Source: Sedimentisphaerales bacterium (GTDB lineage: Bacteria > Planctomycetota > Phycisphaerae > Sedimentisphaerales > SM23-30). Taken from it: DNA of 51,045 nucleotides. Made by a program: the position numbers and the translations under genes. A model generated the notes under the pieces. It saw only the letters and a program-made list of their open reading frames with translations. It was not told the DNA's origin and did not search any database. Positions 17,201 to 24,597 of the stretch are shown here, in pieces; the first letter of the stretch is position 1; the number at the start of each line of letters is the position of its first letter. The stretch spans positions 1-51,045 of the forward strand of contig JAFGSR010000071.1 of the NCBI GenBank assembly GCA_016934515.1, given 5' to 3'.

Positions 17201-20200
17201 ATCAGCCGGAAGCCAATGATGATGAAGGTGACGGCGATCCGGATGATCTGATTACGCTGACGGATGTTACCGGTCTGGATGCTACCACTGAGTTGTCGAT
17301 TATCACATCGGGTGCCTCTGAATTTGACTGCGGCGGAATTACGCTGGCATCAGGTGCAGCTAACAGCAACTGTGAAGTGATCAGCATTCAGGGTGACTTG
17401 TTTGGAGATATTGGTGAACCTCTGGCAGAGTTCGGTAATGTCGAGATTATTATGATTTCCGGTGATGCCGAGGGTGGCAACGCGAACCACACCTTCTACG
17501 GTGCAGGGCTGCAGGGATTGGGAACCGGTGTTGAAAATGATCAACCGACGGTCTTCTCTACTTTGCTGCTGGGACCGAATGTAACCATTACGGCTTTGAC
17601 TCGTGATCTGACCGAGCCGGTTACACTGGCGGATACGGTGCTGTTCCAGTTTGCCGATGCCAATGCGGCCAACACCTTCAACCGTCATGTAATTACGGTT
17701 GGTACAGGTTCGGAAGCGGTTATTTATGGTATCGACGGTGGCTTGGCCGGCACGTACGATTACCTCGGTACTGGTGTGAGCGGTGAGACAATTGACCCGG
17801 CTGGTGTACTATCGGGCAATCCGGTGATTAGTCGGATTACTCTGGATGGTGTAACCGGTCTGTCGATGGACACCAGTATTCGCGAGATCATGGGCGACAT
17901 GGTTGGCTCGTTTATCGAGAACGAAGCGGATACCGGAGCGATTGTTCTGGCATCGAATGTGAGCACGATTTCGATTGGTATCGATGACAATCTGGATATC
18001 GTCGACAATCCGGTTGTTACGTCTATCGCGGGTACGTTCAACACGCGGGCTGATTTCGATCGGCTCGGTGGTGGCGAATATGGCGGGGCTGCTCAGGGAT
18101 TGAATCCGGCGACAACGGTCACGAACATTGCCAATCTGGGTAATGTAGTGGTCTGGTCGATGGACAACTCCGCAGATGCCAATGACAACATCAATCTGGT
18201 AGTAACCGGCAACAGCGGCCCGGTTTCGCTGACCGGTGATTCGGTAGCTGATGTTCCGAACCATGGTAACCTGGTAGTTTCGAACAGTGCTAACGGTTCG
18301 AACGATGGTGCGGCGATTGCGATTGGCGGCAATCTGGAAGGCGCGATCAGTATTGTCGGTCAGATTCTCGGTGGTGTGGATACCTCAGGTGATCCGGTTC
18401 TGGTTCAAACCGGTTCTCCGGACATTCTGGTAGGTATCGCGTTGGATGCGAACAATGACGGTGACTGGGCCGACGGTGGTGAAGAAACCCCGGGTGGTTC
18501 GGTTAACGCCAATATTATAATTGGAGATGCTACCTGGACGGACATTCTGGTAGCGACGGATATCAATAACGACATTGTGATTACCGGTGTGGATCAGGAT
18601 CCTGAACTTCCGGGTCTGGAACTTTCCGGTAATCTGAACGGTATCAAGGCCGGCGATGAGGTTGGTAACGACGGCGGTTCCGATGTGATTGTGATTGCCG
18701 GCAGGTTGGGTGTGGGCACCGGTTATATTATCGCTGACGGCATGACGACCAGCCCGGCGTTGAACAGTGATATCTTTGTCGGCGGTGATGGCGACGACGT
18801 GCTAGTGATTGAAGGTCGCGGCATCAGCAGTGCGGCAGTACTGGGTGGTTCGGCTGGTATCCAGTCGGTAGATATCATTGATCATGTGATCTATGGTGAT
18901 ACCGGTGATACCGATGTTCTGACCCTGACCGGTGGAGCCATGACGGTTCAGTGGGTTGCCAATTCGTTTGAGAATTTGACCTACACTGAAGGCGATGTGA
19001 TTGGTGACGTTTATGTTACGGGTGCCGCAACGGCATTGACGATAACAACGCCTACAGGTGATGCGTTGGATATTGGTGATGTATTCCTGCTGGATACAGG
19101 GACGTTCAATCTGCTCAGTCCCGGTGATGTTGGAGTGGTAGTTGCCAATGACAATGTTAATCCGCTGCTGTCGGACGGTGTGCATCGTCTGACCAGTGAG
19201 AATTTGTTGGATCTGATTACAACTACATATGATGTAGTATTTGAACCAACGGCACTGGATACGGCCATGGGTGATGATGCTTCAGGCATTAATTTTGCCG
19301 GAGACATAGCTGCACTGAACGCCGGTGGTGTAATGGGCTGCTGCAATGTTGATCTGGGTGCTAGTGTTCCGCATGCATTTGGTTATATTGTAGCCCTGAC
19401 TGGATATATCGATGCCCAGGTACATGCCGGTGAGGAAATCGGTCATATCGTAGCCAGTGAAGATATAGACGGAACGTTCCAGAGTGAAGGTTCGCTGGCG
19501 ATTGATACTACGTTCAGCAACATTGCACAGATGCGTCAGGATATGCTGGACTGGGGTTTGACCGGTGTACCGGAATGGTTCCTGAACAGCGAAGGTGGAA
19601 TCCTGAGTGAAGCCGGCGATATCGGTGCCAATGGCAACAATAATGCTGCTCTGTGGACCGGGACGATCTGGTATGTCAATGCCGTTGGCAATGAAGCAGT
19701 ATTCACCGCAGCTGGTGAAGCGACCAATATGGGCAACAGCGGTTCTTATGGCTGGTCTGCTCCGACGATGGGAACCTTCTATGTGCCTGCCGGAAACATG
19801 TCGGCTGATATCGAAGTCGGCGGCGACTTTGGTGGAATTCAGGTTCCGGCTGGTAACGTTTGGGTTGAAGTAACAGTGCCGATTGAAGCCGAGATAGCAA
19901 GAATAATTGCTCCGCAGTACACTGAGAATGGTGGCAATGCATCCAGTTCTCGTCCGGTAGCTGAGATTGAAGCGATCAGTGGCGAGACGCTGGTGTTCAA
20001 TAATGGTGCAGCCGGTGTATCTACCTACACGATTGGTAACTACAGTGTGGCAGTAACCGGAACCGGGATGCTGGGTATCGTTGCTGATGATCCGGCGACC
20101 GCTTGGATTGACAGCATTTTGATGGTTGACGGTGTACAGACGGGTGCGACGCTGAATATCGTGGGTACCGTACTCGATCTGGACCTGAGAGGTGATCTGG

Positions 20201-21126
20201 ACGGTACGGCCAATGTGGAAGGTGATCTGGTAACCATGACGGTGGCCGGTGACTGGACCGGAGATCTCAATGTTCTGGGTTCGGCTCTGAATGACACCTT
20301 AGGTGAAGCATTTGAGTTGATAGTCGAAGGTACGATAACGGGCAGTGCTGATCTGGCAGCTTACAACTTCTATAGTCTGGAGGCTGGTGATGACAGTGCG
20401 GTAACGACCGAAGGAACACTGAACGGTCGCTCCAGCTACAGCTTCACGAATCTTGCTGGTGACGATCAGACGCTGTTCCTGCAGGGCAGTCGTGCAATAT
20501 CGGCCGATTACACTCTCGTATTCAACAAACTGACCGAGGTTGAACTGATCGGTCGGGGCAAAGCCAGCGTGGCGAGCCTCAATGCTGATCTGGATGCTAC
20601 GGTCAGAACTGAACTGCGTGAGTTGCTGAGTGCGACGAGGAACGCCAGAGCCGGACGTGGCGACGATAATCTATATGCCGAAGGTACAGCCCATCTGGGT
20701 GAATTGACAACGGCCGGAGCCTGGTTGAATCTTGGCGATGTTGTAGTCAATGGTGTTGCCGATGTGATAGATACCCCGATGAAGGTGAATAGTCTGTGGA
20801 TCAGCGACGATGCCGGAACGGTTAATATTGGTCAAACCATCAGCAGAGCGTTCATTGGCGGTGATGTTGAAGAGTTTGCGGTAAGAATGGGCCGGAACGT
20901 ATTCATCGGTGGAGATGTCGATGAGGTCAGCGCCTGGAGACTGACAAATACCCGAGTAATGGGTACGACGGACCATTTGAACATCGCAGGTAATAGAGCC
21001 GAACAGGGAGCTGTGATAAATAGCTTCTTTGCTGAGACCCTTAACCACAACTTTGTTTATAATCCGCTAAGTTCTGATTTCAATCCAGTGAGAGTAGTTC
21101 GAAGTACACTGAACTATGTTGACTGA
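14293..21126 (+). CDS. Giant secreted surface protein with ELEERIAPD N-terminal motif
   Basis: The protein of about 2277 aa starts MANGLRKLIKKAKK, a basic segment, followed by FRVEELEERIAPDAS (LEERIAPD at residues 39-46). This motif resembles the planctomycete N-terminal signature (LEPR/LEERIAP type) of very large exported proteins. No ordinary hydrophobic signal peptide or membrane anchor is visible. The body is rich in Gly, Thr, Asp, Ala and Val and poor in Lys, with many short irregular beta-strand repeats such as GATGFTGAVVVGDI and GTGGFLGITTGTVDI, suggesting a long beta-solenoid. Acidic stretches such as DANNDGDWADGGEE could bind calcium. The C-terminal part repeats FIGGDV-type turns. 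The only Cys seen are one pair near residue 1015-1030 and Cys-Cys near 1690. It is probably an adhesin-like or S-layer-like cell-surface protein. A strong terminator follows. The three genes downstream look like export machinery, which is a positional inference. Confidence 0.82.
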   Translation: MANGLRKLIKKAKKYSRNSTLTRQMRLNKFGPRFRVEELEERIAPDASNTASLTLTAGEYSSWDDIVGGGGDDDAFDATDGYLVLGASSVLGGGTVTNDIDEDNFETSDVTVAGAVTELYIDTNKSIGTLDLTGVTSSTLVLVVEVGATMNSTGVDAFTETVDGVALGATTAMNAGALGGNIAGANDPTALATASIGSILLPTSGTLAVEIHVISPTSITTISGGTGVSIVGDATNGADSLIQANALTTYNVGGPIDGLADGVTVDIVTTIGSWTSGELSASGAGGISIDADTSIGTMTVGGIDIDAAGGVTIDAGTTGFSGLLTLGVVDTATAASGLLSITTVGTGGFTGVAATSITNNSTAGGTQTIAQAGAGGMGGFTTTGNITLAGSSGITIGSATGLLGAFSTGTGDIANSGSANIAVNGLGIGGVTVDDVTITSTGSVGITAGATGFTGAVVVGDINASGGGGLAITATGTGGFLGITTGTVDIAGASGVQIQPTGTGGVVGDITMDDITVDITTTGSVTVGSLAGGTGALYLGDVTNNADDDTGDVTISSGQFTSVNITGSVITADAAATGGDILIQGQDGLGNVTVTGGNISAGADAGVTDTATITFDGDADNDGTGAIGNVLVTGGAGLSRIGNDADLDGSLITFTGASIGDIDATYIGLGGPVTFTTNDGTNTDGTIGQIGSNTALLSLGQGAAVTFTAHDGIAAGQALINVTGSIAAGGTVTMNANADAVDDTGAVPPITAGTTIGTTGANSLTINTNNGATDNTNATRTVGAITSNGGFARLNITSDGNVGMLTSQGDVGANGNDMELLINTAAADGNANNIPANAVDLAGINVVDTTLADSLTIYGASEISGRIWDSGNGQIIAGSNNTGADTDSIELNANLIIYNGDDTADGAIDVDYAAALPFMVDIVTGDVNNGGVNTIQAATQNATPFFQAVIDGETFSASTDGVGDTANITYQPEANDDEGDGDPDDLITLTDVTGLDATTELSIITSGASEFDCGGITLASGAANSNCEVISIQGDLFGDIGEPLAEFGNVEIIMISGDAEGGNANHTFYGAGLQGLGTGVENDQPTVFSTLLLGPNVTITALTRDLTEPVTLADTVLFQFADANAANTFNRHVITVGTGSEAVIYGIDGGLAGTYDYLGTGVSGETIDPAGVLSGNPVISRITLDGVTGLSMDTSIREIMGDMVGSFIENEADTGAIVLASNVSTISIGIDDNLDIVDNPVVTSIAGTFNTRADFDRLGGGEYGGAAQGLNPATTVTNIANLGNVVVWSMDNSADANDNINLVVTGNSGPVSLTGDSVADVPNHGNLVVSNSANGSNDGAAIAIGGNLEGAISIVGQILGGVDTSGDPVLVQTGSPDILVGIALDANNDGDWADGGEETPGGSVNANIIIGDATWTDILVATDINNDIVITGVDQDPELPGLELSGNLNGIKAGDEVGNDGGSDVIVIAGRLGVGTGYIIADGMTTSPALNSDIFVGGDGDDVLVIEGRGISSAAVLGGSAGIQSVDIIDHVIYGDTGDTDVLTLTGGAMTVQWVANSFENLTYTEGDVIGDVYVTGAATALTITTPTGDALDIGDVFLLDTGTFNLLSPGDVGVVVANDNVNPLLSDGVHRLTSENLLDLITTTYDVVFEPTALDTAMGDDASGINFAGDIAALNAGGVMGCCNVDLGASVPHAFGYIVALTGYIDAQVHAGEEIGHIVASEDIDGTFQSEGSLAIDTTFSNIAQMRQDMLDWGLTGVPEWFLNSEGGILSEAGDIGANGNNNAALWTGTIWYVNAVGNEAVFTAAGEATNMGNSGSYGWSAPTMGTFYVPAGNMSADIEVGGDFGGIQVPAGNVWVEVTVPIEAEIARIIAPQYTENGGNASSSRPVAEIEAISGETLVFNNGAAGVSTYTIGNYSVAVTGTGMLGIVADDPATAWIDSILMVDGVQTGATLNIVGTVLDLDLRGDLDGTANVEGDLVTMTVAGDWTGDLNVLGSALNDTLGEAFELIVEGTITGSADLAAYNFYSLEAGDDSAVTTEGTLNGRSSYSFTNLAGDDQTLFLQGSRAISADYTLVFNKLTEVELIGRGKASVASLNADLDATVRTELRELLSATRNARAGRGDDNLYAEGTAHLGELTTAGAWLNLGDVVVNGVADVIDTPMKVNSLWISDDAGTVNIGQTISRAFIGGDVEEFAVRMGRNVFIGGDVDEVSAWRLTNTRVMGTTDHLNIAGNRAEQGAVINSFFAETLNHNFVYNPLSSDFNPVRVVRSTLNYVD

Positions 21127-21180
21127 AGTAATTAATTTCGGTGAGGTTTAATTCCTAAGCCGAATTTATTACAAGCTGAA

Positions 21181-21218
21181 AAAGGGCCCGATCTGATTAG
21201 ATTCAGGTCGGGCCTTTT
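21181..21218 (+). terminator. Rho-independent terminator after the giant gene
   Basis: AAAGGGCCCGATCTGA pairs with TCAGGTCGGGCCTTTT across a 6-nt loop, with one bulged C and one G-U pair, and ends in a T-run. It lies 54 bp after the stop. It separates the giant gene from the adaptor and protease genes, so these need a second promoter or read-through. Confidence 0.88.
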
Positions 21219-21369
21219 GTATGCGCAAATTAAAAGGGGTTTTCGGGCAAATGGTGCCAAAAAAGGATTTTTTTCGGAGAGAGCATGTGTTATTATCAGG
21301 CGGAGTGAGTATGAACCTAATAATTTCAAACAACGAGATGAGCATTTTGCTACATAATGTAGATATATC

Positions 21370-21375
21370 AGGAGG
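21370..21375 (+). promoter_or_regulatory. Strong ribosome-binding site of the GAF-HlyD gene
   Basis: AGGAGG lies 5 nt before the ATG at 21381. It confirms the start of the first adaptor gene. Confidence 0.75.
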
Positions 21376-21380
21376 TTAGG

Positions 21381-23369
21381 ATGTCAGAAGATGTCCAATT
21401 GAAAGCGTTTCAGGAACGACTGGTAGGCCTGGAACAGGAAATTGACCGTATGGGCAATACCGAGAAGAGCGTAGAAGGCTATTTTCGTACGTTTCTGGAG
21501 CGGTTGATATCGGTTCTGGGTATTGGCGGGGGGATATGGCAGGTAAGTCCAGCAGGGGAGTTGGTGCGGATCTGTCACATGAATCTGTCTGAGTCCGGCT
21601 TAGATGAAGATGGTGTTCAGGCGGCATTGCTGGGTAGGGCAATTGAAAAGACCGCGCAAAGTGCAGGTCCGGTGGTTTTGCCGGGCAAGGGTGCGTCGAA
21701 TGTTTTTGACGGGGGAATGGGAGAGGCGGGTGTCAATGAATCGCCGAACACGCTGTTGTTTGTGCCGGTGGTATCGTCACGGAAGGTGGCGGCGGTGCTG
21801 CTGTTGATTTCGCCGCCGCAGGTGGATCCTCGGGCGGTGCGTGGTTATCTGGGATTTTTGATGGGTTTGTGCGAAAAGGCCGGGGTGTTTTTGCAGCAGA
21901 ATCAGATTTTGGTGCTGGATGAGCAGTTGCAACGGGCCAGGCGAATCCGGGAATTTATCAGTTCGGCGCACAGCAGTCTGGATCCGAGACGAACCTGTTA
22001 CGCGTTGGCGAATTACGGTCAGGAATTGCTGGGAGTTTATCGCTGTATGGCAGGGACGTATAACAGTCGGGGCAAGTTCCGGATGGAATCGGTTTCGGGG
22101 CTGGAATCGGTAGCGGTTAAGAGCAGTTTTGTCCGGGGGATTTCGGAAGTGTCCCGTGAGGTTTGTCGTAATGACAAGATATTGCTGGTGGACCAGCCGG
22201 AAGCGGCACAGACGTTAGCGGACGATGAAGATGATCTGATAACGGCGGCGCGGGTATATATGCTGCAGGCCGGTTCGTTGGTGTTGGGAGTTTTTCCGAT
22301 TCATTCGGAGGAGCGCGTGGTGGGGGCGTTTGTGGTAGAGAAGGCCAAGGATGAACCAATAGATCAGGAGCAGCGTCGGCAGATTGAATCGTTATTGACT
22401 GAGGTGGGCAGCGCACTGGCGCACAGTATGCAATATCGAAATTTACCGTTTTCGCCGCTGGTTCGGGGAGTGGGGGCGTTACGGGATAAGGTGTATCGAA
22501 TGAATTGGCCCCGGAAAGTGATTTGGGGGGTGATATTAGCGATAATAATGTTGTCGCCGATTCTGGTTCCGATGCAGGTTAAGGTGGTGGGGACGGCGGA
22601 GTTGGTTCCGATCGATGCGCGGTTTGCGTACGTTGGCCAGGATGGGATAATTGAGGAGTTGGCGGAGCTGCCGGCGGATCGGATGGTGCAGCAGGGAGAT
22701 GTATTGGGGACGCTGGATACGCAAAAGATAGACAGTGCGATTAACAATATTTCGAATAAAATTGCAGCAATGAATCTGCAAAAGGGTGAGGAGATTTTGA
22801 AGAATCCGGACCTGGAGCCGCGGTATGAATTTGAGTTGTCAGCATTAAGGGCTGAGTTGAAGATGTATGAATTGCAGAAGCAGGATCATCAGATTATTGC
22901 CCCGATCGATGGAATGGTGATAACGCGGGACGATGTGATGCGGCAATTGCTGGCCCGGCCGGTGCGTCGGGGAGAGCCGATTCTGGAGATTGTTCCGAGT
23001 GAGACGCCTTGGCAATTGACGGTGAATGTTTCGGAAGATAAGGCGGGAGAGCTGCTGAAGGCTTATCAGAAGCTGGATAAGGAAAAGGGCGAGACGCTCA
23101 AGGCCCGGGTGATATTAAATGCTTATCCGCAGGTGAAATTTGAAAGCGAAGTTATTGCTATCGCCAGGCGGGCTTTTGTGTTGGAGAGTGGCGAGCAGAA
23201 ATATCGCAACGTTATAGAAGTGCGGGTAGCTGAGCCGAAGGATTTTCGTAAGGTGGTTGACCCGCGTGAAGGACTTAAGGGCAAGGTGGCGATAGAGTGT
23301 GGGGAGAGGCCTATGTATTACGCAGTTACCCATGAATTTGTGGATTTTATGCGAGTGAGTTTTTTCTGA
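21381..23369 (+). CDS. GAF-domain membrane protein with HlyD-type periplasmic adaptor
   Basis: The 662-aa protein has an N-terminal helix (about residues 1-30) and one or two GAF-like sensor domains (about 30-180 and 195-350; GSLVLGVFPIHSEERVVGAFVVEKAKD fits a GAF strand-turn-strand). One membrane helix follows (about 380-399, VIWGVILAIIMLSPILVPMQ). The rest is a HlyD/membrane-fusion-protein region (about 405-655), with the barrel-sandwich halves GIIEELAELPADRMVQQGDVL and IIAPIDGMVITRDDV flanking a coiled segment. The sensor half would lie in the cytoplasm and the adaptor half in the periplasm. GAF domains bind small molecules or mediate dimers; no ligand residue can be named. This fusion is unusual for an adaptor subunit. 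It is first in a run with a second HlyD protein and an M50-HlyD protease. Confidence 0.83.
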   Translation: MSEDVQLKAFQERLVGLEQEIDRMGNTEKSVEGYFRTFLERLISVLGIGGGIWQVSPAGELVRICHMNLSESGLDEDGVQAALLGRAIEKTAQSAGPVVLPGKGASNVFDGGMGEAGVNESPNTLLFVPVVSSRKVAAVLLLISPPQVDPRAVRGYLGFLMGLCEKAGVFLQQNQILVLDEQLQRARRIREFISSAHSSLDPRRTCYALANYGQELLGVYRCMAGTYNSRGKFRMESVSGLESVAVKSSFVRGISEVSREVCRNDKILLVDQPEAAQTLADDEDDLITAARVYMLQAGSLVLGVFPIHSEERVVGAFVVEKAKDEPIDQEQRRQIESLLTEVGSALAHSMQYRNLPFSPLVRGVGALRDKVYRMNWPRKVIWGVILAIIMLSPILVPMQVKVVGTAELVPIDARFAYVGQDGIIEELAELPADRMVQQGDVLGTLDTQKIDSAINNISNKIAAMNLQKGEEILKNPDLEPRYEFELSALRAELKMYELQKQDHQIIAPIDGMVITRDDVMRQLLARPVRRGEPILEIVPSETPWQLTVNVSEDKAGELLKAYQKLDKEKGETLKARVILNAYPQVKFESEVIAIARRAFVLESGEQKYRNVIEVRVAEPKDFRKVVDPREGLKGKVAIECGERPMYYAVTHEFVDFMRVSFF

Positions 23370-23480
23370 GCAGGTGAGTGTTTTATGGTGAGATAAAAAT
23401 GGCGAAAGTTATTTCGATTATTTAATTGATAGAGTGGCAGCGGGGCGGTTTTGGAAATTATGCGAAAGGAAAGTGAAGTT

Positions 23481-24407
23481 ATGAAAGTTAAGTTTGGGGC
23501 AATATTGTTGGTTTTGGTATTCGTTTGGTTTATGAACGGGTCGCTGAGTATTGGGCAGGATTTGCCCGGTGATAATGCGGTATCGAAGAGTTATAATTTT
23601 GTTCGAGCCCAGAAAGTGGTGGTTTTGCGTGCTGATCAGCCTGGGGTGATCACGGAGATGCCGTTTGAGCCGCAGGATTTTGTGAAGCAGGGAGATGTTC
23701 TGGTTCAGTTGGATTCGGCGTTGGCGGAGTTTGAAGTTGAAAAACTAAAAGCCCAAAAGGCTTTGAGTACGTTACTGGAGAAGGCGAAAATCCGCCAGGA
23801 GTACGCGAAGGACAATTTGAAGATTGTGACCGAGTTGTATAACGCGAAGGTTAGTGGTGATCGGGTGGGTTCTCCCAAGGAATTGCGCGAGGCGGAGCAG
23901 ACTTTTGAGTTATCTCAACTGGAGAGTACGGACGCGAAGCTGGAGCTCAGGTTGCTGGAGATTGGCCTGGCGCAATGGCAGAAGCGTCTGGAGCAGCACA
24001 CGATCAAGGCCCCTTGGGATGGAGTAGTGGTGCCGTTTTCGAGTATCAAGAATGTTCCGGATATTGTGTCGGTCAAGCAGTCGGAGCCTGGCGAAGCGGT
24101 TCGTTTGGGTCAGGCGGTGGTGGCGATGATGAAGGTGGATCGGTTGCGGGTGCCGTGGTCGGAATCGGTAACGTATCTGGATAAGGTGAAAACCGGCCAG
24201 GCGGCCTGGGTCTATGTTCCAAGTAATTCGACCGAACCGATAGCCGCTAAAGTGGTATATGTCAGTCCGACGGTGGATACGACCAAAAAGTTTAGTTTTG
24301 AGGTTGAATTTGCCAATCCGCCGTTGCAAAGTGAAGGTGAGTCTTCTGATTTATATCGTTATCGGTATCGGCCGGGGATGAGCGCACGGGTGGAGTTGGT
24401 TGATTAG
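23481..24407 (+). CDS. Periplasmic HlyD-type adaptor (membrane fusion protein)
   Basis: The protein of about 308 aa has a signal peptide or N-terminal anchor (residues 1-26, KFGAILLVLVFVWFMNG). Next comes the first lipoyl-like half (VVVLRADQPGVITEMPFEPQDFVKQGDVLVQLD), a coiled-coil hairpin (about 80-170), the second half (HTIKAPWDGVVVPF) and beta-barrel domains to the end. This is the layout of the periplasmic adaptors of RND and type I systems. The frame is open from a TTG at 23451 and another ATG lies at 23460. I chose 23481 because it starts the signal peptide cleanly, but 23460 is possible. It lies between the GAF-HlyD and M50-HlyD genes. No inner-membrane pump or outer-membrane channel is nearby. 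Confidence 0.82.
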   Translation: MKVKFGAILLVLVFVWFMNGSLSIGQDLPGDNAVSKSYNFVRAQKVVVLRADQPGVITEMPFEPQDFVKQGDVLVQLDSALAEFEVEKLKAQKALSTLLEKAKIRQEYAKDNLKIVTELYNAKVSGDRVGSPKELREAEQTFELSQLESTDAKLELRLLEIGLAQWQKRLEQHTIKAPWDGVVVPFSSIKNVPDIVSVKQSEPGEAVRLGQAVVAMMKVDRLRVPWSESVTYLDKVKTGQAAWVYVPSNSTEPIAAKVVYVSPTVDTTKKFSFEVEFANPPLQSEGESSDLYRYRYRPGMSARVELVD

Positions 24408-24584
24408 CAGTAGAGGACTTTGTTTAAGCCAGGCGAGTTAGAACCAAAAAGGTTTGTCGGCGGAATCTGGGAATGTTGTTCGGATTAGTTGTTGTGAGAT
24501 GTAAAGTTTTTGTGATTATCAAGCCAGTTTGACTGGTTGAGGAATAAAATTGGCACAAGCGGGACCGAATCGACAGGTTATCAC

Positions 24585-24590
24585 GGAGGT
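24585..24590 (+). promoter_or_regulatory. Ribosome-binding site that fixes the start of the M50 gene
   Basis: GGAGGT lies 7 nt before the ATG at 24598. The open frame begins with a TTG at 24550, but that codon has no such site, so the protein should start MPRLRSEL. Confidence 0.85.
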
Positions 24591-24597
24591 GTCGATA

